From the NCBI RefSeq assembly GCF_031951985.1, contig NZ_JAVLVU010000001.1, positions 310,001 to 374,000 on the forward strand: a stretch of DNA of 64,000 nucleotides, given 5' to 3'. The notes under the pieces were generated by a model. That model was not told the origin of the DNA. It made no database searches and saw only the letters and a program-made list of their open reading frames with translations. Positions 53,233 through 61,855 of the stretch are shown here, in pieces. The position numbers and the translations under genes were made by a program. The stretch comes from Mucilaginibacter terrae (lineage in GTDB: Bacteria > Bacteroidota > Bacteroidia > Sphingobacteriales > Sphingobacteriaceae). Position 1 is the first letter of the stretch; each line of letters begins with the position of its first letter.

Positions 53233-54264
53233 GTGAACCTACCACATCAATCCGATTTACCGATAAATTTGCTGGCCGCCTGTTTCAACAATACGGTAGC
53301 TACTTATAAGTTCTATTGGTTTTTGGCTATTATCGGACGGGTAGAAAACGGAGAAATGACTATTGCAAAGCATAGTCTTTTTGCTGAAATGGTTGCACAC
53401 TCCTGGTACACGGTCAATTATTTTCATCTTTCATTTGGCAAACAGGATAAATTACAACGCGCAATTGAGGAAATCAAAGTGATCGAACACCTAACAATTG
53501 ATGCCAAAAGAGATCTGATCTTTAAACACCTCACCCAATCCTCAGAAAAGAACACGACAAAAATACTTCAACATTTTGATGCGGAAGTTCCGCACCGATT
53601 TCTAAGCCCTTGGTTCAAGGCAGGCGACAAGGTTCTGGCTTATCAGTATTCGCAGAATCTCACTAATAATTGTTTGTACAGTGTTTACAAGGATTACATT
53701 GAAATTAATCCCAACTGGCTGAACTACCTGAAACAGAATGCCGGTATCTTAAAGGACTTCTGCTATTGGAACTTAGCTGTTTATTTACAAACTAAAAACC
53801 CTAATGTACCAGACATTCCAAATAAGCTCAATAAAGTCCCTATGAGAAAAGCACTTGGCGAGCAACGCAAATTCTGGGACATCGTTATCAATGAATTGGG
53901 AAGTGTAGACTGTATTTATACCAACTCGAAGTTAACGGTAGGTCATTATGCTGTAGAGCACTTTTTACCCTATGCTTTTGTTTCACACGATCTCATGTGG
54001 AACTTAATTCCTGCCGACCCCTCATTCAACAGTTCCAAAAGCGACAAGTTAGTCCCACTGGAAAAATACTTTCGCCCTTACTTTGAGCTTCAGCAGACGG
54101 CTTTGCAAATCATACAGGATAAAGCACCTAAGCATAAATTCCTCGAAGATTATCTGACCATCGTGCCTGATATATCATTGTTTGAATATGACCGGGTATT
54201 TGACCAGCTACAACCAATGGCGACCATAGCCAAAAACAATGGATTTGAGTTCTTATTAACGTAA
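53233..54264 (+). CDS. HNH-domain protein, third of the HNH run
   Basis: A 343-residue protein, start codon GTG at 53233. The C-terminal half holds an HNH-like core, VGHYAVEHFLPYAF, followed by MWNLIPADPSFNSSKSDKLV (His/Asn/His-type positions without Cys pairs). The N-terminal ~200 residues are helical (NNTVATYKFYWFLAII; AHSWYTVNYFHLSF) and unrelated to the two HNH_5-type proteins before it. Its 3' end overlaps the convergent SIR2 gene by 9 bases. It is probably the last gene of the ApeA-HNH operon, with nuclease activity predicted from the motif. Confidence 0.8.
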   Translation: MNLPHQSDLPINLLAACFNNTVATYKFYWFLAIIGRVENGEMTIAKHSLFAEMVAHSWYTVNYFHLSFGKQDKLQRAIEEIKVIEHLTIDAKRDLIFKHLTQSSEKNTTKILQHFDAEVPHRFLSPWFKAGDKVLAYQYSQNLTNNCLYSVYKDYIEINPNWLNYLKQNAGILKDFCYWNLAVYLQTKNPNVPDIPNKLNKVPMRKALGEQRKFWDIVINELGSVDCIYTNSKLTVGHYAVEHFLPYAFVSHDLMWNLIPADPSFNSSKSDKLVPLEKYFRPYFELQQTALQIIQDKAPKHKFLEDYLTIVPDISLFEYDRVFDQLQPMATIAKNNGFEFLLT

Positions 54265-55179
54265 AGTATTGATAAAATTACGATAGAACTCCTCATAATC
54301 CTTTGCTTGTGTTGTAACATATAATACTTCAACTTCTAATGCCATAAGCAGATCTATCCTGTCTGTTTCTTTAACTCTGGAGAACGTTGGTATGATCCAA
54401 CGAATCGTATTGGGTACATCTACACCCGCACGTTTGAGCCTTGCCCGAAAGTTTAGGATAAACCACAAATGCGCTTCTGTGTAGTCCAGACCAAAGCCTA
54501 TGATGTCAATATCACGAATGAAAAACAAATGTATCCAGTTCAATTGACCCCGCTCGATCTCTTTTTGAATCAGATCATGCAATCCTTTTCCATCATTACT
54601 TTTTATAAAGTGATGAATTTTTTCGAGGTAATCAGAATAATGCTCAAAGCCGATCATAATGGAAGACTCCGGGTAATCTCTGACCTTTCCATTAAAACCG
54701 TTCTGACATTCACCATGTATGTGCCAGACCTGGCGCCCCCTAATCTGATTAAAGCGATACAGACTGTACTTGGGCCATTTTTCTTTCCTATCATTTAACG
54801 GGTCGAAATCGGGAGCCAGTGCCTTTTCAATACAGTAATCATAATTGGTAGTCAGGTAGTGTTTATAATAATTTCTTTCAGTTAGCTCCCGCAATAAGTG
54901 ATGCGGCTGTAATTTCAACGCCTCCTGTCCGATATAGCTCTTTAGCGTTTTGATGTTCTCTTCAACCGGTTGATTACGATTCAGGCTATAAGAAATTTCT
55001 TCAAAAAATAATGGGAATGCTTTTTGGTTCCGTTGAATGACCAATCCCGTGGTACGGCACAGGTTTGCCAGTAAGTCATCCCAGGAAAACCGCGCGTTAA
55101 GCTGATTTGGGCCATTGCCGACGAATAAATATTTTTCATCAGCAAGAAAAAACCGCCTGATGTCACCTGCTTTTTTCAT
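54256..55179 (-). CDS. SIR2-like NADase candidate
   Basis: A 307-residue SIR2-like protein. Motifs of the family are present: YLFVGNGPNQLNARFSWDDL at the NAD-binding start, YLTTNYDYCIEKAL, the catalytic-type VWHIHGE (His) and DIDIIGFGLD. No zinc-finger Cys are seen, as in defence-type SIR2 proteins that break down NAD+ on phage infection (Thoeris, DSR, SIR2/HerA-like systems). It overlaps the stop of the DUF3883 gene upstream by four bases, so the two are translated together and probably form one system with the DUF3883 protein as sensor or nuclease. Confidence 0.85.
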   Translation of the reverse strand: MKKAGDIRRFFLADEKYLFVGNGPNQLNARFSWDDLLANLCRTTGLVIQRNQKAFPLFFEEISYSLNRNQPVEENIKTLKSYIGQEALKLQPHHLLRELTERNYYKHYLTTNYDYCIEKALAPDFDPLNDRKEKWPKYSLYRFNQIRGRQVWHIHGECQNGFNGKVRDYPESSIMIGFEHYSDYLEKIHHFIKSNDGKGLHDLIQKEIERGQLNWIHLFFIRDIDIIGFGLDYTEAHLWFILNFRARLKRAGVDVPNTIRWIIPTFSRVKETDRIDLLMALEVEVLYVTTQAKDYEEFYRNFINTLR

Positions 55180-56612
55180 TTAGAATAATAGACTTTATAA
55201 ACGATAGGTTGTAAGAGCAGCTTACTTAATGGATCAGCTAAAATGTAAAAATCAGCGGTATTTGACTCATCATCAAAATTATAAAGCCGATAAATAAAAT
55301 AGCTGCCGGGATGTCTCTCACCAAAAATATATTCGTTGATGGTGTAGTAAAAAGGTGTTAAAGCCACACTGCTAGTAGTTTTTACTTCTATGTATAAATA
55401 ATTGCCCTGTGTATCAAAAGAACGAACATCATAACCCAGTCCATCAGGAACGATGTTTACTTGTTCAGCAAGATCTGCCCGACCGGCCGCAGTCAATCTT
55501 TGTTTTTCATACTGTTTAACCAACTCTTCACCTGCATCGCCAATTTCTTTATGTTCGATGGCTTCCGCTATATAATCTGTATCCCTGGCGTTAAACGATG
55601 GATTCACAACGGGAAGCGAGGGTATGCCTTTAGCCGGAGGCGCTTGCTTTCGCAGGCTATTGCTAAAAACCTCTTCCGGCGTTGTTTCGCCCCAGGCCAA
55701 ACGTATCAGCTTATCATATAATGCCGTATTCTCAGCAATAAAATCCCTTGTGAGGGTTATCAACCGCTGCCAATCATACTTGTCCAGATCACTGATAGGA
55801 ATGGATCGCCAACGAAGGATTTTAGGAATATTTTTGTCGACAATGTCCTTTTGAGCCGCCGACAGGTGGGAGTTTTTCTCAAAATAATAATCCATCTTAT
55901 AAACGAGCTCACGGCCATGACCATCTAACCCGACTGTAAAAAAGATGTCTTTATTCTCATCCCCAACCTTGTAAATCCGCGCCCAGGTATAGGTTTTAAA
56001 ACGCGCAACGTGTTTTTTGCCCTCTCTTCCTTTCTGGCTCCACATTCGCCAATTAAAAGTTTCAAATCCCGGCAACAGTTTGATCAGCGCATTAGACCAG
56101 TAAACCGTTTTCGTACCCGGCCCTGCAATAATGAAATTTTTAGCTGCCACATGCTCTGCATTGTTTTTATCGTAAACCGTTCCACCCCAATCATGCAGAA
56201 AATCAGCTTCACGCACATTAAAAAACGGATGATTGTAAGTAACCAGAGGCGTTAACTGATAGAATGCTTTGTAATGCTCATTGTCCTTCTAGAATTGTGC
56301 ACAACGCTTCATTTCCGCAAATCCGAATAGCTCGTCCGCCAGTTTTCTTTTAGGGCCAAAACCAAAATCTTCTGCCAATTCGTAAAAACCAGGGCCATGA
56401 TCGGTCAGGTCGGCATACATTGCCATGGAACTTAACAATGGGCGCTTATGATTATGTTCAAACTTAGATATTTCATAAAGTTCTTTGCTTAAGATACTGC
56501 GATCACCAGGACTATCGTGATCTAACCCTAAACGTTTCATGATGTCTCCGTAAGTTACCGGGGTATGTTTTCTTGCTTGGTCTATAAGCAAAGTTCTGAT
56601 CTGCTGATTCAT
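55176..56612 (-). pseudogene. Winged-helix/DUF3883 nuclease-like protein split by an amber codon
   Basis: Two parts in one frame. The first (56612-56289) reads MNQQIRTLLIDQARKHTPVT, a winged-helix-like start, and ends at a TAG (56291-56289) in MKRCAQF-stop. The second continues at once as KDNEHYKAFYQLTPL with no in-frame ATG before a GTG at 56216. One G-to-A change (TGG to TAG, a Trp) explains the split. The C-terminal DUF3883 domain has the PD-(D/E)xK-like IGDAGEELVKQYE, then YDVRSFD and LYIEVKTTSS. The joined protein would be ~478 residues and partner of the SIR2 protein. Separate translation from GTG, or readthrough, cannot be excluded. Confidence 0.75.
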
Positions 56613-56859
56613 TAGTGATAAGTGAAGTTTAGGGAAGTAATATTAATCAATATAGATTAGTTATAAAATATTATTTCCTCAGCATAGTCAAGCTGTTTTT
56701 ATTTTCAGCCAAGAAGAAGTTAAAATCTACCACAGAGAATTGAAACATAGATTTATAAGTAGTTTGTTTATTGATTAGTGGTACATGTAATTGGACTTTA
56801 TGATAATTTATAAAAAAGTCGTAAAATGCGCAATCTAAGTTTTATCACGCTCAACACAA

Positions 56860-59040
56860 ATGGACTTTAAACTTCTAGCAGTTCGACCCAGAACCGGTTG
56901 CAATAAACGATTTCTTAAAAATCTTCAAGCGGGAAGAGTATACAGTTTCTATACTCCAATCGAATATTTGAATGATGGGGGCAACCAAGTCAGCTTAACT
57001 GATGAAGTTGAAAGTTTGAACATTAAAGCTTTTCAAAGCCCCGATTTATATAGTCAAAAATTACTGCGAGGTGGCATGATCGACGTCAATATTTCGGCTG
57101 TGGTTGGAAAAAACGGTTCGGGCAAAAGTTCACTTATCGAATTTTTTTTTGCTGCGGTATACCTTTTTTCTGTTAGTCAAGGATTATTAAAACCCAATGA
57201 TGATAGTTTGGCTGAAGACACCTTACAGACCGATCGCGACTTGCAAAGCGCAAGAGAGCGACAAGATGTGTTGCAAACAAAAAAGCAAAATATTAGCGAT
57301 CAATTGGCTGGGATGGCTGGGAAGAGGGTTTCAATGAAAGCTATTGATAAGCTAAATATCGAGCTAGCTACGATTAGCGCAGAGCAGCAAGAACTTGAAA
57401 CATTAAAGCAAGAGATAATTAATAAAAGAAAGTATAACAGTCGGCAAATGCGCGAACTAAGAAGCTTTCAGGTGCAGTTTAAAGGTGAAATGTTTTTCCA
57501 AATTGGTAGCAAAATTTATCAACTCCGATTAGCCGGATTTAACAAGAAAGAACTGAACGGGCTTTTTGAAATGAATCAGGCAGGGCCGTTGTCCAAACGT
57601 ATCATCTCTGATTTAACTGAAATAACGCAGCTTGCCGATCACTTCTTTTATACCATTGCAGTCAATTATTCGCATTATGCGATGAATGCTAACCATTTGG
57701 GTGAATGGGTTAATTTTCTATTTCATAAAAACGATGGTTATACTACTCCTCTCGTGATTAACCCGATGCGAAAAAACGGAAATTTCGACATCAATGATGA
57801 AGCTAACTTTGCCCGATACCGATTACTATCCAACGTTTTACTCGCGCGGTATGAAAATAAAGATGATCCTAAAGTGTTCATTTCTGACAATCACCATATA
57901 CGTGTTGCAAAGTTTACCCTAAACCGAAACAAAGTAATCGGATTAAATCGGCCTTTATTCACCGGGAACGACGGTCTTGATGGCGATAGACGTTATCTTG
58001 ACTTATTTAAACGCTTTATTTCCGATTACTTAGAAGATTACAGTTATGAACAATTATCGGAAACTGAATTTGTCCTAAAAGATATACTAGTCAATTATAT
58101 TCTGCAAAAAATTACGCGCATCTCTCAACGTTATCCTGGGTTTGCAATCGACAACCTTTCAACGGATAGCCCTGCCATAAATGATCTGTTCACACTATTA
58201 AAGAACGACGGTAGCCACATTACTTATAAACTAAAGCAAGCCGTAAACTTATTGATTCGTTGTCTTAATCCGAGACGTCGACGCCCCTTCGGCATCACAG
58301 CGGAACAACTTAAAGGAAAATCAAAATTTGAAGTAACTTTCACATTAACCGGGCTCATGCGATGGATGGGTAATCCTAAGCCGGAATATTTAATCGAAAG
58401 ACTGCCGCCATCACTTTTCGAAATAGATTTTGAAGTTTCAAATCACAAAGGAGATAAATCAAGCTTCAATGCGTTAAGCTCTGGCGAACAGCAGCTCATC
58501 CATTCTATTCAAGCTGTCACCTATCACTTGAACAACTTACAATCGGCTCACTTGAGCAGTACGCCGAGATTTAAATACACGGCCATTAACATAATTTATG
58601 ATGAGATTGAACTCTATTTTCACCCGGATTACCAACGTCGATTTATTTCAGAATTACTAAGTAATATTTCAAGACTGCCGAGGCGTCGCCAACGAAGTAT
58701 CCGCGGTATTAATATAATTTTTCTGACACACTCGCCATTCATCTTATCAGACATACCTCAAGAGAATATACTGTTGTTAGAAGTTGACAAGAGCAATGGT
58801 AAATCAATTCCCAGTGTTGTAAAGACTCAGACATTTGCTTCAAATATTAATGAGCTACTGGCGAATAGTTTCTTCCTCAAAGGCACCCTTATGGGTACTT
58901 TGGCCGAAAAGCGTTTGAAAAACATTGTCCAGCAAGCCAAAGAAGGACAAGAGATAAGTAAAGAAGATAACGATTTGATAAAAATCATTGGAGATTCATT
59001 TTTAAAGTTCAGCATGGAGGAACTAACTAAACGGAATTAA
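56860..59040 (+). CDS. Large SMC/ABC-type ATPase, second Septu-like pair
   Basis: A 726-residue ATPase. Walker A is AVVGKNGSGKSSLI (81-94); a coiled-coil rich in Gln, Glu and Lys occupies about 120-190. The ABC signature is LSSGEQQLIHS (about 537), Walker B NIIYDEIELYFHP (about 577) and the switch His FLTHSPFIL (about 620). It lies two bases before an HNH gene, the PtuA/PtuB order, but it is much larger than usual PtuA and has its own N-terminal part (LLAVRPRTGCNKRFLKN). Likely role: ATP-dependent sensor that restrains or directs the nuclease. Other ATPase-HNH defence types are possible. Confidence 0.87.
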   Translation: MDFKLLAVRPRTGCNKRFLKNLQAGRVYSFYTPIEYLNDGGNQVSLTDEVESLNIKAFQSPDLYSQKLLRGGMIDVNISAVVGKNGSGKSSLIEFFFAAVYLFSVSQGLLKPNDDSLAEDTLQTDRDLQSARERQDVLQTKKQNISDQLAGMAGKRVSMKAIDKLNIELATISAEQQELETLKQEIINKRKYNSRQMRELRSFQVQFKGEMFFQIGSKIYQLRLAGFNKKELNGLFEMNQAGPLSKRIISDLTEITQLADHFFYTIAVNYSHYAMNANHLGEWVNFLFHKNDGYTTPLVINPMRKNGNFDINDEANFARYRLLSNVLLARYENKDDPKVFISDNHHIRVAKFTLNRNKVIGLNRPLFTGNDGLDGDRRYLDLFKRFISDYLEDYSYEQLSETEFVLKDILVNYILQKITRISQRYPGFAIDNLSTDSPAINDLFTLLKNDGSHITYKLKQAVNLLIRCLNPRRRRPFGITAEQLKGKSKFEVTFTLTGLMRWMGNPKPEYLIERLPPSLFEIDFEVSNHKGDKSSFNALSSGEQQLIHSIQAVTYHLNNLQSAHLSSTPRFKYTAINIIYDEIELYFHPDYQRRFISELLSNISRLPRRRQRSIRGINIIFLTHSPFILSDIPQENILLLEVDKSNGKSIPSVVKTQTFASNINELLANSFFLKGTLMGTLAEKRLKNIVQQAKEGQEISKEDNDLIKIIGDSFLKFSMEELTKRN

Positions 59041-59042
59041 AG

Positions 59043-60266
59043 ATGATAAAACTTACAATCGCCGAACCGGATAACTTTCGCAATGATTACATGGCCGCAG
59101 TGGAAAATTTGATTTTAAAAGAACTCAAAATTCTAAGAAGGTCTGTAGATCATGCTCGAGGGAATGGCCTGGATGATTTGAGTGATATTCGCTCATTTCA
59201 ATTTACCACTCGCGACGTTATAGCAATCATTTGTGACCAGGAAAAAAACAAGGATGATTTCCTAAAAAAGAACTATGAAACTACACTTAACACGTTTCGT
59301 CAAGGTGCAATTATCACACCTCATGATCTAAGTCCTATATACGATTTAATTGATGCCTTAATTGACCCTGCGACAAGTAAATTACGGGAGTTACTGCTAT
59401 GTGAACCTAGTGAACTGGAAAATAAGAGCGATGAATTATATAATGAATTTGGCATAACTACGGTTGAGGAAAAGAAGATTATAAAAATTGTCTTCAATTA
59501 CAAAACACAAACCGATATAACGAATGCGATTAAGGGCTTTTTCCAAATTAAAAATATAGCACCATTCTGCCCATATTGCAACTTTCATAAAACAAGATAC
59601 ATTCGAGGCACACATGGTAGAGGGGCCGAAGGGTTTCAATTAGATCATTTCTTTGATAAAGCTACGCACCCGTTGATCAGCTTTTCAGTTTTTAACCTAG
59701 TCCCGTGTGATTGGCCATGTAATGGAACAAATAAACTCTCTACTGATTTCTCAGACGAATACCATTTAAACCCTTACACAGATGGCTTTAATCAGACAAT
59801 GGTATTTAAAGCCAAGATCGATCCAACAGAGCTGACTGTATCAAAAATCCTGTTTAAAATAAATGAGAATTTCCCATCGGATCGATACAAGCAATTAACA
59901 GGCAATGATCCTTCAGTTGACGTAGATACACTACATGGCAATCTCAATGTCTTTCAGTTTAATAGCAGGTATAATGATGTCGATATTTTAGAGAGAGCAG
60001 GGTATGTGATCGAAAACCTTAACCATACCATAAATAATCACCGGATTTTCAAAGAAGTGCTGGGTGACACAGCTGATTCATATACAAATTATAAAAACTG
60101 GTATCAAAGAAATACAGCCGGTCGATTTGACCCTCTTGAATTTATACACCTGCCATTATCAAAGCTATGGCGTGATTTACATGATGACATTTACTTAAAA
60201 AAGGCAACTGAACTACCAGAGGGGGCAAAAGACATAATAAATAGACATTACACGGTCATACCTTAA
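59043..60266 (+). CDS. HNH endonuclease partner of the large ATPase
   Basis: A 407-residue protein with a central HNH finger (about residues 173-235): APFCPYCNFHKT, then FQLDHFFDKATHPLISFSVF, NLVPCDWPCNGTNKLS, giving CxxC, the catalytic His in LDHFF, Asn and a second Cys pair. The N-terminal ~165 residues and C-terminal ~170 residues are helical and unknown; they make it twice the size of PtuB. The start codon follows the ATPase stop by two bases. It should be the nuclease effector. It is not closely similar to the HNH protein at 24356. Confidence 0.85.
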   Translation: MIKLTIAEPDNFRNDYMAAVENLILKELKILRRSVDHARGNGLDDLSDIRSFQFTTRDVIAIICDQEKNKDDFLKKNYETTLNTFRQGAIITPHDLSPIYDLIDALIDPATSKLRELLLCEPSELENKSDELYNEFGITTVEEKKIIKIVFNYKTQTDITNAIKGFFQIKNIAPFCPYCNFHKTRYIRGTHGRGAEGFQLDHFFDKATHPLISFSVFNLVPCDWPCNGTNKLSTDFSDEYHLNPYTDGFNQTMVFKAKIDPTELTVSKILFKINENFPSDRYKQLTGNDPSVDVDTLHGNLNVFQFNSRYNDVDILERAGYVIENLNHTINNHRIFKEVLGDTADSYTNYKNWYQRNTAGRFDPLEFIHLPLSKLWRDLHDDIYLKKATELPEGAKDIINRHYTVIP

Positions 60267-60747
60267 CTACAAACGTAAAATTTGTTAAAATGCATCCCCG
60301 GCATTGCGGCTTAACCTATCCCCTTTGGTAACTTAAACAAAGTCCCAACATCCCCTCTTTTTGTTTAATTCAATTAGTAGCTTTTGCCATGCAAAACGCT
60401 GGAAAATCCTAAACCGAAGAAACGTAAAGGATAGGTAAAGTCATTAAGAGGAACTTTTACATAAGTTACCTTTTCTGTTTGATAATTGGCTAATAATTTA
60501 GTTATAAGGCTTTTAAGTTTGCAGTAAAAACTATATTACCCAATCATAATATTAAATGGATTACTTACGCTTTTTGATTGATTATTCGTTTTAATAATTT
60601 CGTGGTACCCCGAAAAACTGCATTTTGATGGGAAGCAACATCGAACCACGAGAGTCAATGAAATTGCTTTTGCCATATACTGTATTTCCAGTAACTGAGA
60701 GGCAAAAGGAGAAGATCAACCGATGAAAATCACGCTTGCCCAATATA

Positions 60748-60770
60748 GGCACCTACTTGGGTTCGAACCA
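60748..60770 (-). other. tRNA 3'-end-like relic (possible attachment site)
   Basis: On the plus strand CTTGG-GTTCGAA-CCA reads as the reverse complement of a tRNA T-arm (stem, TTCGAAC loop), followed by a plausible acceptor piece (GGCACCTA). The resemblance ends after the loop and no rest of a tRNA is found. This is what an attachment core copied from a tRNA gene looks like. Confidence 0.35.
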
Positions 60771-60846
60771 GAATTATATTGTTAAAAAAATTTGCAGGTC
60801 TGTAATCAAACGGTTCGACTTTGGTGCTATTAAGGGTATCTGTGGC

Positions 60847-60869
60847 TGGTAGCCCCAACGAGACTCGAA
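60847..60869 (-). other. Second tRNA 3'-end-like relic (possible attachment site)
   Basis: TGGTAGCCCC then ACGAG-ACTCGAA: reverse complement of an acceptor end with CCA, T-stem half and T-loop. The other T-stem half is missing (TCTGA where CTCGT is expected), and no D- or anticodon arm follows. It lies 22 bases from the XRE gene stop. Confidence 0.4.
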
Positions 60870-60890
60870 TCTGAAGATTCGGTTATAAAA

Positions 60891-61115
60891 TTAAAAATCC
60901 AATAATTCTTTGGGATGTACATCTAATCCTTTCGCGAGTTTAAAAATCGTGGATAATTGAATGTCCTTTTGACCTCTTTCAACGCTTAGAATATACGCGC
61001 TGCTTGATAACTCGCTGCTTATAGCCAAATCTCCTGACGATAGAGATTTTAACTTCCTTATTGATCTCAATTTTTTTCCGAAATCAATTCTAAAGTTATT
61101 AAAGTTTGGTTCCAA
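60891..61115 (-). CDS. XRE-family helix-turn-helix protein, 74 residues
   Basis: Small Cro/C1-type repressor. The HTH covers about residues 13-68: KKLRSIRKLKSLSSGDLAIS, SELSSSAYILSVERGQKDIQ, then FKLAKGLDVHPKELLDF. It has the same length and C-terminal shape as the XRE protein at 20802-21026, at the far end of the accessory region, but only moderate identity. It is divergent from the structured RNA region and the 94-residue gene, which it might control. Confidence 0.9.
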   Translation of the reverse strand: MEPNFNNFRIDFGKKLRSIRKLKSLSSGDLAISSELSSSAYILSVERGQKDIQLSTIFKLAKGLDVHPKELLDF

Positions 61116-61253
61116 AGTTTTAGTTATAAAAGTTTAACCTAATATGTGAGAATAAAAAAAATATTAATAGATACGTACGTGTCTGTTTTGCTAATTTTTT
61201 TTATATTTGTTTTGCGATACTTATTCATTTGTTATAAGCATTCGCTTTAGTCT

Positions 61254-61404
61254 CGACTCAAAAACGTGAGAAATTTTTAGCCGTGAGACGAAGAGTGAAA
61301 TGCCCACGCCATAGGCGTGGGCTCTCTTATCGTCGGCTAGGCTTCTCACGTGCCTTGAGTCGGTAAGTTGGGCCTGCGCCTATGGCGTTTTATGCGACCA
61401 ACTT
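61254..61404 (+). ncRNA. Strong tandem-hairpin structure, putative non-coding RNA or leader
   Basis: First hairpin (61254-61362): CGACTCAA/TTGAGTCG (8 bp), ACGTGAGAA/TTCTCACGT (9 bp), AGCCG/CGGCT, ACGA/TCGT, AGAG/CTCT and an apical GCCCACGCC/GGCGTGGGC with loop ATA, nested in order. Second hairpin (61365-61404): AAGTTGG/CCAACTT enclosing GCGCC/GGCGT with loop TAT. Both tips share the GCC(ATA/TAT)GGCG form. Strand is set by the downstream gene at 61418; a TATATTTG box lies at 61202-61209. It could be a regulatory leader, a small RNA, or an element end. No reverse transcriptase is near, so a retron is unlikely. Confidence 0.6.
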
Positions 61405-61417
61405 TAGTTCTTGAAGT

Positions 61418-61702
61418 ATGGAAGCGATATTAAATAAAAACAACTTTTCTTCAGGACCACCCCTTCGAGAGGTGATGGCTATGTTTTTCAGGAGGCACTC
61501 ACCTGACTCTGCGAAATTTGTATTTTGGAAAGTCTTTCAATGCTGGGCATTGAAGGATTGTTCAGCAAAGGCAAGAATTTCAGACCAGGAATTGGCGTTA
61601 TTCTTCGATCAGTTAAACGATTTGCTCAATGCAGCGTATGTTGAACATCAAGCCAACAATTTAGACCAAAAAGCCACGGAGGACTCAGGAAATGAATCTT
61701 AG
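61418..61702 (+). CDS. Small protein of unknown function
   Basis: A 94-residue soluble protein (MEAILNKNNFSSGPPLREVM, then FFRRHSPDSAKFVFWKVFQC) with a helical C-terminal half (ELALFFDQLNDLLNAAYVEH) and an acidic tail. I do not know the family; it reads like a conserved helical protein. It begins 13 bases after the tandem hairpins, so it may be controlled by them. A second copy of its C-terminal helix (LLDQLNDLVEATYHSHQ) is found 70 bases downstream, showing an old duplication. Confidence 0.6.
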   Translation: MEAILNKNNFSSGPPLREVMAMFFRRHSPDSAKFVFWKVFQCWALKDCSAKARISDQELALFFDQLNDLLNAAYVEHQANNLDQKATEDSGNES

Positions 61703-61774
61703 ACTTGGCCTTTCCTGGCAATTGCTGATTTCTCCACCCGAGTAATTTAAAAAAGGTGTTCTTACTCACAAAGT

Positions 61775-61855
61775 CTTCTTGACCAGCTGAACGATCTGGT
61801 CGAGGCTACTTATCATTCCCATCAACATGGGAACCGATCGCTACCTATCGTTTAG
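61775..61855 (+). pseudogene. Fragment duplicating the C-terminus of the 94-residue protein
   Basis: In frame LLDQLNDLVEATYHSHQHGN then RSLPIV and stop, compared with FFDQLNDLLNAAYVEHQANN at 61418-61702. The frame is open only ~10 codons further upstream, with no start. It is a degraded second copy. Confidence 0.55.

Larger units (their letters stand above)
60267..60890. other. Border region with tRNA-like relics
   Basis: About 620 bases after the HNH gene. No gene seen. Two short stretches on the minus strand match the T-arm and acceptor end of tRNAs and are listed separately. The region looks like the site where the accessory DNA joins the older chromosome. Confidence 0.45.

Noticed and set aside
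60600..60875. A complete tRNA gene on the minus strand
   Set aside because: Only T-arm and acceptor-like ends are seen; no D-arm or anticodon arm can be drawn and the T-stems do not pair.
61254..61404. Retron msr-msd
   Set aside because: No reverse transcriptase gene nearby and the fold is one long nested hairpin without the usual retron layout.
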